From: DASRAP01 sp035277145
GTDB lineage: Bacteria; Gemmatimonadota; Gemmatimonadetes; Gemmatimonadales; Gemmatimonadaceae
DNA length: 64,000 bases
Assembly (NCBI GenBank): GCA_035277145.1
Contig: DATELA010000050.1
Span: forward strand, 62,001 to 126,000
Direction of reading: 5' to 3'
Shown here: positions 8,455 to 17,582 of the stretch, in pieces
Position numbering within the stretch: position 1 is the stretch's first letter
Layout of the letters: each line of letters begins with the position of its first letter
Notes under the pieces: generated by a model
What the model saw: only the letters and a program-made list of their open reading frames with translations
Told to the model about the DNA's origin: nothing
The model's database searches: none
Made by a program: the position numbers and the translations under genes

Positions 8455-8487
8455 GGTCTTAGCTCGGCGCGCCGCGCGCGATAGGTT
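8455..8487 (+). promoter_or_regulatory. Promoter-like element before the GWxTD gene
   Basis: GGTCTTAGCTC (8455-8465) ends 33 bp before the ATG, with a weak TAGGTT about 17 bp further on. The same 11-mer occurs at nearly the same distance (32 bp) before the BTAD regulator gene at 58935. Confidence 0.35.
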
Positions 8488-8498
8488 ACTGACGGACC

Positions 8499-10721
8499 AT
8501 GATTTTCGATGCACGCGCTGCCAGCGCGACCCACGCTCTCGGTGCCGTGCTAATGCTGTCGGTGTGCACGACGGCGACGCGTGCGCAAATCGCGCCGCTC
8601 TCCGCTTCAGTTGCATCGCGTTACGTGGTTGCGGAGTCGCTCTCGGCGCTTGCGCGCCTCGATAGTGCGACTCGCGCGGCCACCGCTGACGCAAGTACCT
8701 GGCATCGACTCGGTTCATTGGCGTGGTCCGTTCGGAATTACCTGCGCAACAGCGGCGACAAGAATTCCGAACGCACAGTCACGCTGACCGCGCTTGCGGA
8801 CAGCGCGCTGCGCCGAGCAGCGACGCTCGATCCATCAAACGCCGAGTACCAGCTCGATGTCGGACGCATGATGCTGGAGTCAGGCATCTCACTGACGCGC
8901 GCGGCGTCGTACTCGTACTTCGAACGAGCGCTTGAGCTCGCACGCCGCGGGACCAACAAACAGTTGCACGCGCGTACCGCGATCGAAGCCGGACGAGTCC
9001 ATTGGCGTCGATTCGACAGTTTCGGAAATCGGTGGATGCAGGTGGGCCACGCCTGCATAAACCTCATCAATCGGGTCGCAAACGGTGGGCCTCGCTCAGT
9101 AGAGCTTCGGCCCGCAAAGGACGTTCGCGCGATACGCGATCTCCTGGGCTCGTGCGCGCAACCGATCAGCGATCTGGGCGAGCAATCCGGTGAGGCCGAT
9201 TACATCCAGGCTGAAAGTCTTTTCCGCGAGGCGGTGCGGGCCGATTCATTGTCGGCGCGTGCATTCACGGAACTCGCCGCGCTTTTATGCGAACGCGATC
9301 GATGGGTCGAACTCGCGGCGCTCGCACGACAGCATTTCGCGTATGAGCCTCGTGAAGCGTTGGCGTGGCTGGCGCTTGGGCTTGCAGAGCAGCGCCAAGG
9401 CCGCGTCGCATCGGCAACGGTGGCGTTCGATTCCGCACTCGCGCTTCTTCCAATCGACGAGCGTCGTCGCCTCGATCGTGTCGAACGCGTTCTCAGACCG
9501 ACCAGTGCGGCAAGCGTTGCGCAACTCGACTCAACCGGACGCGACTGGTTCAGAAATCTCTATTGGAAATCCGCGGTTCCACTGTGGACCGATGAGAACG
9601 TCGTTCCGCGAACAGAATTCCTCGCGCGAGTCGCAGAGGCCGAACTGCGGTGGTCGGTCGATGAACTGAACGTTCGCGGCGCGGATACGGATCGCGGTGA
9701 GGTTTTCATCCGCTACGGGCAACCGGGACTGACGTTCTCGATTCGACCGCCCGGATCGAGCGAACTCTACACGGTCTGGGGCTACGAATTCGGGTTCGTA
9801 TTCAAGTTTGTGGGACAGGTGACTTTCGCCACAGCGCAAATCCCACCTGAGAGTCAGCAAGCTGTGGGCAGCTTCATGGCTCGGCTCCCCGTACGATGGA
9901 GCGGGTTGGAGAATTTCAAACTCGATTCACTCCCCATTCAGGTTGCTCGATTCCGCGGGGCCGCAGATTCGCTCGAGATTCTGGTTGCCGTAGCGTCGCG
10001 CGCGAGTGACATCCAGCGAACATCAGAGTTGCGCACCGATGTGCGAACCGACGCGTGGCTCTCACTGGGGGGTTCGGGCATCACCGCGCACGACTCGGTC
10101 ATGAAAACGGATGACCGTGTGCAAACGTTCGTGCGCACAGTTCCGTTCGGCACGTATCTCGTGCGCGCAGAGGCGAGTGCGGGCAGCGCGCAACATGCGT
10201 TTCGCGCTACGGCAGTCCTTCTCGGAACAGGTGCTGATCAAACGATCGTTGCGCCCCGGCGCGGCTTCTCAATGAGCGATGTGCTTCTGGCCGAGCCCTC
10301 CACGGATCCCGTTCAGTCGCCAGCGCGCTGGCGTGATCTGGACGTTCGCCCACTCGTTGGGAACGCAAAGCGGCGCGCACAAGTTGCGCTGATCTGGGAG
10401 AGCTACGGACTCGCTGCGCGCGAGGGAACAACGCGGTACTCAGTCGCGGTTACGCTCCGGCGCCAGCGGTCAGGCGCCGGTCGCGTGGCCGCAGCAATTG
10501 TTGGAGGTGTTGGGCGCGCTGTGGGCGTGACTTCGTCCAACAATCAAATTTCAATGCGATACGAGAGGGCGGTCGCGGCGACCGATGTAGCTCTAGACAA
10601 CATTGTGCTGGCACTGCAGGACACACCACCCGGTGCGTATACACTCACGGTTTCAATCACGGACGCCGTCACCGGTGCTGTCGTGTCGCGTGTCGCGCAA
10701 CTCACCATCGCCGACAAATAA
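8499..10721 (+). CDS. Secreted TPR / GWxTD-domain protein
   Basis: 740 residues with a signal peptide ending near TRAQIAPL. The first half (about 60-330) consists of TPR-like helical repeats, for example SALRRAATLDPSNAEYQLDV and ALAWLALGLAEQRQGRVA. It is followed by WFRNLYWKSAVPLWTDEN and RGADTDRGEVFIRYGQPG (about residues 395-412). These match the GWxTD domain, here in the variant form GADTD, seen in Gemmatimonadota, Acidobacteriota and Bacteroidota exported proteins. The C-terminal part is beta-rich. Function of the family is not known to me. It ends 15 bp from the convergent M28 peptidase gene, with no obvious terminator. Confidence 0.78.
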   Translation: MIFDARAASATHALGAVLMLSVCTTATRAQIAPLSASVASRYVVAESLSALARLDSATRAATADASTWHRLGSLAWSVRNYLRNSGDKNSERTVTLTALADSALRRAATLDPSNAEYQLDVGRMMLESGISLTRAASYSYFERALELARRGTNKQLHARTAIEAGRVHWRRFDSFGNRWMQVGHACINLINRVANGGPRSVELRPAKDVRAIRDLLGSCAQPISDLGEQSGEADYIQAESLFREAVRADSLSARAFTELAALLCERDRWVELAALARQHFAYEPREALAWLALGLAEQRQGRVASATVAFDSALALLPIDERRRLDRVERVLRPTSAASVAQLDSTGRDWFRNLYWKSAVPLWTDENVVPRTEFLARVAEAELRWSVDELNVRGADTDRGEVFIRYGQPGLTFSIRPPGSSELYTVWGYEFGFVFKFVGQVTFATAQIPPESQQAVGSFMARLPVRWSGLENFKLDSLPIQVARFRGAADSLEILVAVASRASDIQRTSELRTDVRTDAWLSLGGSGITAHDSVMKTDDRVQTFVRTVPFGTYLVRAEASAGSAQHAFRATAVLLGTGADQTIVAPRRGFSMSDVLLAEPSTDPVQSPARWRDLDVRPLVGNAKRRAQVALIWESYGLAAREGTTRYSVAVTLRRQRSGAGRVAAAIVGGVGRAVGVTSSNNQISMRYERAVAATDVALDNIVLALQDTPPGAYTLTVSITDAVTGAVVSRVAQLTIADK

Positions 10722-10736
10722 CGCACCGGCCGAAGT

Positions 10737-12455
10737 TCACTTTCGCGGCGTAACCCACCACAACGTGTGTGGGACAATGCCATCCCACTTCGGTGTGGCG
10801 GGATCGTCCGCCGCGATCCACAACGCCCCGAACGACAGCTTCGACACGGCGGTGATCTTCGCGATGTCGAGCTTCGCGACGTCATCAGTCGGGCGATGAT
10901 AGTCGGGATGCGAACCGTTGAAGAATTGCATGATCGGAATGCCGCGCTCCAGGTACGGGCCCGCATCGGTGCGCGGATAATAGAACTCGCTCGAAATGTC
11001 TTCGTACACGCGATCGAGATTGATGAACGGAAACTCGCGTGCTGCGCGCTGCAGATTCGCTTCAATGCGCGTGCTGAGCAGCTTCGGTCCCGTGACATAG
11101 ATCGTATCTGACGCCGAGAGGTTGTCGACGAGCGGACTGTTCGGTGGCCTGCTGCGCCCGACCATGTCATTGCTCACGTGCAGCACGAGTTTCTCGGACC
11201 ACGGCCCGTACGCAATCGTGCGCGTGCCCCACAATCCAACTTCTTCACCGGAATCCCAGATCAGCAGGATGGATCGTTTCGGACGTGGCGCTGCGACGAG
11301 CGCGCGCACGATCGCCATGTTGCCGGCGCTGCCGCTCGCGTTGTCGTCCGCTGCGTTGTACTGATCGGGAAGGTTGTTACCGGGCAAACTCGCCGCTTGC
11401 GGCACCGCGCCATCGAGATGCGCGGCGAGCGAAATCCATTCGTCCTTCAATCGCGCGTCGGATCCTTCGAGCATGCCGACGACGTTGTACGGCCGCGCTT
11501 CGACTGTTGTCGCGGCGAAATCAATGCGCACTCGCTTGTTCGCGCCGAGTTCAACCGATGCGGGATACTGTCGCGTCGAATCGGCGTTGAGCACTGCGTC
11601 CGCGTTCAATGTTGTGCCGGCGAGCAATCGGCGTAGTGAATTCACCGACAGCAGCACGCGCGGCACCTGGTACTGCGCGTACGCGACGCCAACCGACGGA
11701 TTCAGATCCTGGCCGGTGACCACGCGCCGGGGTAACGGGGCCAGCGCCGCCGCCGGATTTGGCACCAGGAGAATGCCGAGCGCACCGCCGTGGCGGGCGA
11801 CTTCATTAATAGTGGTGTAGTCGACGCCGACGATACCAAGAGTTGGCGCGGGCCCGCGTCCACCAAGTCCGCTCGCGCCGCGATTGCCGGTGGGAAGTGC
11901 AGCGTTGACGAGCAACCACTTTCCTTTGATGTCGAATCCGCGATACGGATCGACGCCCTGCCTGAGCAAACGCGTGCCGTTGCCGACGTAAATGACGTTC
12001 GCCTCGCGCACACCGGGCACGAGGAAGTTGTTGATGACGAAGTCGTCACCCCACCTGATTGGTTCATCGCCGATCGCACCGGTGACCCGCGCAGTGTCGA
12101 GTGTCGAACGCGTGACCGTGTAGTGCTGGAAATACGTTCCGTTGTCGCCCATCGGCTTTACGCCGAGTTGCGCGAGGAGCGCGGCGACGTACTTGGCCGC
12201 GGAGTCGTACCCCGGCGACGGTGAACCGGGGAACGGTGTGCGGCGGCCCATGTTGGCGTCGGAGCCCAGATAGCTCACGTCGCGCAGAATGTCGTCGGAG
12301 CGGATGCGGTCGGCGGCGGATTTAACGAGCGCAAGACGATCCTGCGACGGTGCAGCGGTCGATGACGAGCTCGCAGTTGCTGACGCTGGACTCGGTGCAC
12401 GCGCACAACCGAGCGCGGTTGCGACGCATAGTGCTGCAGTGACGAGTCGCTTCAT
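10737..12455 (-). CDS. M28-family zinc metallopeptidase, lipoprotein
   Basis: 572 residues. The N-terminus MKRLVTAALCVATALGC is a lipoprotein-type signal. A PA-like insert (about 130-260) precedes the peptidase domain. Zinc ligands can be read in order: AAHLD (His, Asp), YNAADDNASGSAG (bridging Asp), DSGEEVG (catalytic Glu and Glu ligand), SNDM (Asp), and SHPDYHRPTDD (His). This is an aminopeptidase or carboxypeptidase of the M28 group in the periplasm or at the surface. The layout resembles other large secreted M28 enzymes of this phylum. It probably digests imported or external peptides. Confidence 0.92.
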   Translation of the reverse strand: MKRLVTAALCVATALGCARAPSPASATASSSSTAAPSQDRLALVKSAADRIRSDDILRDVSYLGSDANMGRRTPFPGSPSPGYDSAAKYVAALLAQLGVKPMGDNGTYFQHYTVTRSTLDTARVTGAIGDEPIRWGDDFVINNFLVPGVREANVIYVGNGTRLLRQGVDPYRGFDIKGKWLLVNAALPTGNRGASGLGGRGPAPTLGIVGVDYTTINEVARHGGALGILLVPNPAAALAPLPRRVVTGQDLNPSVGVAYAQYQVPRVLLSVNSLRRLLAGTTLNADAVLNADSTRQYPASVELGANKRVRIDFAATTVEARPYNVVGMLEGSDARLKDEWISLAAHLDGAVPQAASLPGNNLPDQYNAADDNASGSAGNMAIVRALVAAPRPKRSILLIWDSGEEVGLWGTRTIAYGPWSEKLVLHVSNDMVGRSRPPNSPLVDNLSASDTIYVTGPKLLSTRIEANLQRAAREFPFINLDRVYEDISSEFYYPRTDAGPYLERGIPIMQFFNGSHPDYHRPTDDVAKLDIAKITAVSKLSFGALWIAADDPATPKWDGIVPHTLWWVTPRK

Positions 12456-12476
12456 CGTAGCGCGGGGTGCGAGTTG

Positions 12477-14213
12477 CTATGTCGTGCGTTCGCGTTCAAC
12501 GGTGGGTTCAACGCCTTCGGGCGGCGCTTCTTCGGGTACGCCGAGCTTTCTTCGTGCAAAGTTGAGCGCGTCGTCGAGATTCGCAAATAAATGCTCGCGG
12601 CCGATAACGTCGAGTGCGGCCGAACCAGTAAGCGCGACGAGCGGCTGCATGTGAACCTCGGCGAGCAGCAACAGTGTGCCCTCCGATCGGCTCCGCGCTG
12701 CAACGTCTTTGAGCGCGTGAATTCCCGTTGAATCGAGCGTCAAGACATTGCGCATGCGCACAATGAGGACCGGCGGTTTTCGCGCCACGCGCGCGATGGT
12801 GTCCTTGAACGTCTCGACGGCGCCGAAGAAGAACGGTCCCGTGATTTCGTAAACTTCAACACCCTTTGGAATAGTGCGACGCGCCGTGGCGTTGGCATCC
12901 GGTACTTCGTCATCGTCTTCGGCAAGCGCGGCAGTCACGTGGCTGATGTTCGTCGCGCCTGCCATCTGACGAATGAACAGGAACGCGGCCAGCACCATGC
13001 CGACCGCAATCGCAACGGTGAGGTCAACCAGCACCGTGAGCGAGAATGTCGCGAGCAACACGGCGACGTCGCTCTTGGGCGATCGCAGCTCGGCGCGGAA
13101 CGTGCGCCACTCACTCATATGATACGCGACCACGACGAGAATCGCCGCGAGCGTCGCCATCGGAATGAGCCCGGCCCAGCGTCCAGCCGCCAGCGTGATC
13201 ACAAGCAACGTGATCGCGTGAATGATTCCTGCGACCGGCGTGCGTCCGCCGTTCTTCACGTTGGTCGCGGTGCGCGCGATTGCCCCCGTTGCAGGTATGC
13301 CGCCAAACAACGGCGTCACGATGTTCGCCGCGCCTTGCGCGATGAGTTCCATGTTGGAGCGATGGCGTCCGCCAACCATTCCATCCGCAACCACAGCGGA
13401 CAACAGCGACTCGACCGCGCACAACAACGCAATCGTGAATGCGGGCCCCACAAGCGCCACAACTCCCGCGTACATCACACTCGGCAATTGCGGCGCAGGA
13501 AATGACGCAGTGATCTGGCCGAATCGTGAACCAATCGTCTCGACGGGCAACTCGAGCACTTTCACCAACACCGTCGTCGCAATCAACGCGACAAACGGAC
13601 CGGGAATGCGCTGGTTGATTCGCGGCCACACGACGATGATCGCGAGCGCCAGCAGCGCGACGCTCATCGCGGTCGGGTTGACACCCGTCGCGTGTGCAAA
13701 CGCGTTCCACTTGCCGACGAAATCCGGCGGCACCGCGCCCATCTCGAGTCCGAAGAAATCCTTGATCTCGCCGGAGAAAATGATGACTGCGATTCCGCTC
13801 GTGAATCCCGTGATGACGGGATGGGGAATGAACCGAATCGCCGTACCGAACTTTGCGAGGCCAAAGATCACGAGCAACACGCCCGCCATGATCGTCGCGA
13901 TCGCAAGCCCGTCGAGGCCATGCTGTTGCACGATGCCGTAGACGATGACCACGAACGCGCCAGTCGGCCCGCCGATTTGTACGCGCGAACCGCCGAGCGT
14001 CGAGATGATCAGGCCGGCGATGATCGCGGTCCACAAGCCGCGCTCTGGCGGTACGCCACTCGCCAACGCGAACGCGATTGCGAGTGGAAGCGCGACGATG
14101 CCAACGATGACACCCGCCGTTGCATCGCGCAGGAACTGCGCTCGCGTGTACGTGGAGAGTTCAGTGACGAACTTCGGAATCAGGAGCGACCGCGTATCGC
14201 GTCGCGGTGTCAT
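12477..14213 (-). CDS. SulP-family anion transporter with STAS domain
   Basis: 578 residues from ATG 14213, which overlaps the upstream small gene's stop as ATGA. The N-terminal half has about 10-12 membrane segments beginning with the SulP signature region (VGIVALPLAIAFALASGVPPERGLW) and a GGSRVQIGGPTGAF motif typical of SulP/BicA members. The C-terminal STAS domain (about 440-560) includes VLTLDSTGIHALKDV. It may import sulfate or bicarbonate, or exchange anions; the substrate cannot be decided. Translational coupling to the small protein at 14210 suggests joint expression. Confidence 0.92.
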   Translation of the reverse strand: MTPRRDTRSLLIPKFVTELSTYTRAQFLRDATAGVIVGIVALPLAIAFALASGVPPERGLWTAIIAGLIISTLGGSRVQIGGPTGAFVVIVYGIVQQHGLDGLAIATIMAGVLLVIFGLAKFGTAIRFIPHPVITGFTSGIAVIIFSGEIKDFFGLEMGAVPPDFVGKWNAFAHATGVNPTAMSVALLALAIIVVWPRINQRIPGPFVALIATTVLVKVLELPVETIGSRFGQITASFPAPQLPSVMYAGVVALVGPAFTIALLCAVESLLSAVVADGMVGGRHRSNMELIAQGAANIVTPLFGGIPATGAIARTATNVKNGGRTPVAGIIHAITLLVITLAAGRWAGLIPMATLAAILVVVAYHMSEWRTFRAELRSPKSDVAVLLATFSLTVLVDLTVAIAVGMVLAAFLFIRQMAGATNISHVTAALAEDDDEVPDANATARRTIPKGVEVYEITGPFFFGAVETFKDTIARVARKPPVLIVRMRNVLTLDSTGIHALKDVAARSRSEGTLLLLAEVHMQPLVALTGSAALDVIGREHLFANLDDALNFARRKLGVPEEAPPEGVEPTVERERTT

Positions 14214-14605
14214 CGCGTTTTCGCCGCGACGGCGGCCCGGCATCCGGCCTCAGTGTAGTAGCCGCCGCCGAGAAAGAGATGCCATCGCTGGCGCACCTGC
14301 GCGCACAACGCAGGGTTCGTGTCGCGCAGCGCGGCTTCGTAGTAGCAATTCGCGCGCACGTAGAACGTCTGCCGATCCTTCGGATTGAAGATCAAGCCCG
14401 ATACGTACGCGCGCTTCGGTAATCGCTCACACAACGCCGGCGTGTACGTGGTGAACGAATCAGTCTCGAAGCTGCCGACCAGCGACCGCACCTTCAACGT
14501 ACTGCCGTACGTCTGGAAATCTGCCGACAGCACGTAATCACCAACCAGGTACACGCCGAGCGCCGCGACGAGCGTGACGATCGCAACCGCGATGCGCTTT
14601 TTCAC
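14210..14605 (-). CDS. Small single-pass or exported protein of unknown function
   Basis: 131 residues beginning MKKRIAVAIVTLVAALGVYLVGDYVL, a signal peptide or membrane anchor. Four Cys (near residues 73, 103, 114, 126) could form disulfides outside the cytosol. The segment RLPKRAYVSGLIFNPKDRQTFYVRANCYYEAALRD is hydrophilic and looks folded. I do not recognise the family. It is retained as a gene because of its signal, codon bias and the ATGA overlap with the SulP gene. Upstream spacing to the M20 peptidase is only 18 bp, so all three may be one operon. Confidence 0.7.
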   Translation of the reverse strand: MKKRIAVAIVTLVAALGVYLVGDYVLSADFQTYGSTLKVRSLVGSFETDSFTTYTPALCERLPKRAYVSGLIFNPKDRQTFYVRANCYYEAALRDTNPALCAQVRQRWHLFLGGGYYTEAGCRAAVAAKTR

Positions 14606-14623
14606 GTGTGCGTCGTAATCGAA

Positions 14624-15889
14624 TTACTGGACGCTGCCAACTCCGGCGAGCGCCGCAACGAGGAGCAACGCCCACTGCGGCCCGCGCCATCCATCCGGCC
14701 CGTCGTCGTACCATTCGCCGAGTGAGTGCGCGCCGTCGCCGCGTCCACCGCCGTCGATCGTAATTGCGGGGATGCCGAGTGAGATCGGCAAATTCGCGTC
14801 GGTGCTCGACGCGGTTGTGCGTGGTGCGAAGCCAACTGCGCGCCCAGCAGCGAGTGCGACTTGCACGATGCGCGCATCGTCGGATTGGCCGCCGGTTGGA
14901 CGAATGCCAATCGTGTCGTACTTGATCGAGAGCCGCGCGGTGGACGATGGCCAACGCTTCTGCTCATCTGCAACGGCGGCGCTTACCGCCGCGCGCAACT
15001 GCCGGTCGACGTCGGCCAGCGCACTCGCGGATTCTGATCGCATGTCGACGTCCATCTGCGCATTCATCGCGATGGAATTCACCGACGTGCCGCCACGAAT
15101 GATGCCGACGTTGAACGTGGTCTTCGGATTCGCCGGCACCACGATATCGCTGATGCGCGCGATCGCGCGGCCGAGTGCGTGCGTCGGATTCGGCATGCCA
15201 AAATCGCCATACGAGTGACCGCCGGGTCCGCTCACGGTGATCGTGTAGCGATTCGAGCCCACCGCGCGCGTGGTGATGTTGCCACCGACGCCATCGACAG
15301 AAATGAAGTAGTTGACCTGACCTTTGTATTCGCGCTCAAACAACCAGCGCACGCCGCGCAAATTGCCGGGACCTTCTTCGCCAACGTTGCCAACGAACAG
15401 CACGCGTCCACGCGGCGTGATGTTTTGTTCTTTGAACATGCGCGCAACCGCGAGCACCACTGCGAGGCCGCGACAATCATCGCCAATACCGATTCCGTCC
15501 ATGCGCGTGCCGGTGCGTTTGACCGTCGCGTCGGTGCCTTCGGGGAAGACGGTATCGAGGTGCGCCGCAATCATTACTGTAGGTCCGCTTCCGCCTTTGA
15601 GCTCGGCGATGACGTTGCCGATCGAATCGATGCGCACGTTGGCGTAGCCGAGTTGCGCGAACTCGCGTGCGTAGGCAGCGGCGCGCGCGGCTTCTTTGAA
15701 TGGCGGCGCGGGTATCTGACAAATCGCCTGCTGTCGATCGAGCACCCACGCGTTGATGGACGGGAGCCGGTCGATGCCGGCTTTGACCGCCGGATGCGAC
15801 GTCGGGAGTGCGGGCGTTTGCGGCGGTGCGCCGCCTTGTGCCGCGAGCGCAGCGGGAATTGCGAGCAACAACAGTACGGGTCGGATCAT
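14624..15889 (-). CDS. M20/M25/M40-family metallopeptidase, secreted
   Basis: 421 residues with signal peptide MIRPVLLLLAIPAALAAQGG. Metal ligands: AAHLDTVFPEGT (His, Asp), IGDDCRGLAVVL (bridging Asp), NVGEEGPGNLRG (catalytic Glu pair) and SVDG (Asp). A dimerisation domain follows (GPGGHSYGDFG). The layout resembles peptidase T or carboxypeptidase G2-like enzymes acting on peptides. The tail contains ITIDGGGRGDGAHSLGEW, the usual C-terminal His ligand, and ends in a short hydrophobic stretch. It is periplasmic. It is divergent from the glycoside hydrolase gene at 15942. Confidence 0.9.
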   Translation of the reverse strand: MIRPVLLLLAIPAALAAQGGAPPQTPALPTSHPAVKAGIDRLPSINAWVLDRQQAICQIPAPPFKEAARAAAYAREFAQLGYANVRIDSIGNVIAELKGGSGPTVMIAAHLDTVFPEGTDATVKRTGTRMDGIGIGDDCRGLAVVLAVARMFKEQNITPRGRVLFVGNVGEEGPGNLRGVRWLFEREYKGQVNYFISVDGVGGNITTRAVGSNRYTITVSGPGGHSYGDFGMPNPTHALGRAIARISDIVVPANPKTTFNVGIIRGGTSVNSIAMNAQMDVDMRSESASALADVDRQLRAAVSAAVADEQKRWPSSTARLSIKYDTIGIRPTGGQSDDARIVQVALAAGRAVGFAPRTTASSTDANLPISLGIPAITIDGGGRGDGAHSLGEWYDDGPDGWRGPQWALLLVAALAGVGSVQ

Positions 15890-15941
15890 GCGTAAAAAGT
15901 AGCGTTGCGCGCGAGACCGGCCACCCGTTTATAGTGCGACT

Positions 15942-17408
15942 GTGCTGTCATTGCTGCTCTCCATCGTCATTGCCGCAGATACGGTGCGGCTGCCGCCCAT
16001 TCCGCGCGAATTCCGCGGCGTGTGGGTGGCTACGGTTGGTAACATCGACTGGCCGTCGAAGCCCGGCCTGTCGGCCGCGCAGAGTCGCGAAGAACTGCTG
16101 ACGATTCTCGATCGCGCGCAGGCTCTGCACCTCAATGCCGTGATCTTTCAGGTCCGGCCGGCCGGTGACGCGCTTTACGTATCGCAAATAGAGCCGTGGT
16201 CCGCGTATCTGACGGGGCGACAGGGCGTGGCACCGGTGCCGGTGTGGGATCCGCTGGCGTTCGCGGTTCAGGAAGCGCACGCGCGCGGCCTCGAACTCCA
16301 TGCGTGGTTCAATCCGTATCGCGCGAAGGAGACTGGTTACAAAGGTCCGCTGTCGCCGATACACATGGCGCGCCGCTGGCCGGGCGCGGCCAAGCGTTAC
16401 GGTGACTTGTTGTGGATGGATCCCGGCGAAGAAATCGTTCGCCAGCACACGGTCAAAGTCATTCTCGATGTCGTGAAGCGATACGACATCGATGGTGTGC
16501 ACATTGACGACTACTTCTATCCATATCCGCACCGCAACTGGCGCGGAGATTTCGTCTCGTTTCCTGACGACGCGAGCTATCGCAAATACGAACGCGCGGG
16601 CGGGTCGCTCGAGCGCGATGCGTGGCGCCGCAACAATGTGAACCTGCTCGTGGAAGCGTTGCACCGTGAGATTCGCGCGGTGAAGCCGTGGGTAAAGTTC
16701 GGCATTTCACCGTTTGGCATCTGGCGTCCCGGCGAACCCGAAGGCGTCGAAGGATTCGATGCATACGAAAACCTGTTCGCCGACGCGCGGTTGTGGCTGC
16801 GCGAAGGCTGGGCGGACTATTTCGCGCCGCAGTTGTATTGGCCGATCAATTCGCCGGCGCAGGGCTACGGTGATTTGTTGAGATGGTGGGGAGAGCAAAA
16901 TGTTTTCCAGCGCCACCTGTGGCCCGGCAACTTCACCTCGCGCGCAGGCACGCGTCCCGACTGGCCGTCGGTCGAACTCATCAATCAGGTGATCGTCACG
17001 CGCGCCGACAAAACGGCGACCGGCAACATTCATTTCTCCATGAAGGCGTTGCTCACGAACCAGCGCGGCGTCGCGGATTCACTCGCGTCGCGCGTGTACA
17101 CGTCGGCGGCGTTGATCCCTGCGTCGCCATGGATGCCTGGGCAACCGCCCGCCGCACCACCAGTCCGCCTCGTGCCCGATGGCGACTCGCGCGTGCTCGC
17201 GTGCCTCGGCGACACAACGCCACCGCCGCGATGGTGGGTGCTGCGATTACAACAAAGCGGCGCGTGGACACACCGCATTCTTCCCGGTGCGACGAAGAAG
17301 ATTGCAATCGCAGGCGTCGGAGCCGCGGACACGGTCGCGTTGAGCGCGGTCGATCGAACAGGTCGAGAGAGCGTGGCTACGATCGCGGGGCCGGCCTCCA
17401 GCTGCTAG
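15942..17408 (+). CDS. Family 10-like glycosyl hydrolase (DUF187/GHL10)
   Basis: 488 residues from GTG 15942. The N-terminus is a signal peptide (MLSLLLSIVIAADTVRL). The body matches GHL10/YngK: REFRGVWVATVGNIDWP, NAVIFQVRPAGDALY, HAWFNPYRA, DGVHIDDYFYPYP and FGISPFGIWRPG are the family's conserved blocks. These proteins act outside the cytosol on polysaccharide, perhaps cell-wall glycans; the exact bond is not established. The C-terminal 100 residues are beta-rich and Fn3-like. The gene ends 16 bp before a long palindromic repeat. Confidence 0.9.
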   Translation: MLSLLLSIVIAADTVRLPPIPREFRGVWVATVGNIDWPSKPGLSAAQSREELLTILDRAQALHLNAVIFQVRPAGDALYVSQIEPWSAYLTGRQGVAPVPVWDPLAFAVQEAHARGLELHAWFNPYRAKETGYKGPLSPIHMARRWPGAAKRYGDLLWMDPGEEIVRQHTVKVILDVVKRYDIDGVHIDDYFYPYPHRNWRGDFVSFPDDASYRKYERAGGSLERDAWRRNNVNLLVEALHREIRAVKPWVKFGISPFGIWRPGEPEGVEGFDAYENLFADARLWLREGWADYFAPQLYWPINSPAQGYGDLLRWWGEQNVFQRHLWPGNFTSRAGTRPDWPSVELINQVIVTRADKTATGNIHFSMKALLTNQRGVADSLASRVYTSAALIPASPWMPGQPPAAPPVRLVPDGDSRVLACLGDTTPPPRWWVLRLQQSGAWTHRILPGATKKIAIAGVGAADTVALSAVDRTGRESVATIAGPASSC

Positions 17409-17424
17409 GCGTCGTTCGCAACTA

Positions 17425-17577
17425 CAAACGCAACGCAGAGCCGCAGAGGACGCGGAGGACCGCAGAGAAAGACTTGTGGTAACAGCGCTCGCCGAGCAGC
17501 CGAAGGCATGGCGCGCGCAGTTACCAAAGAGCTTCTCTGCGACCCTCTGCGTACTCTGCGGCTCTGCGTTGCGTTTG
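17425..17577. repeat. Long palindromic repeat, copy A
   Basis: A 153-bp imperfect palindrome. The outer arms are CAAACGCAACGCAGAGCC and its near mirror GGCTCTGCGTTGCGTTTG. Inner arms contain GCAGAGGACGCGGAGGACC / CCTCTGCGTACTCTGC. The centre has GGTAACAGCGC opposite GCGCAGTTACC. It lies between the convergent ends of the glycoside hydrolase and the histidine kinase. See copies at 35894, 52024 and 57477. Confidence 0.92.
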
Positions 17578-17582
17578 CCGTT

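Noticed and set aside
12939..14258. Plus-strand frames opposite the SulP gene
   Set aside because: Mirror images of the transporter's codons; no start signals or domains.
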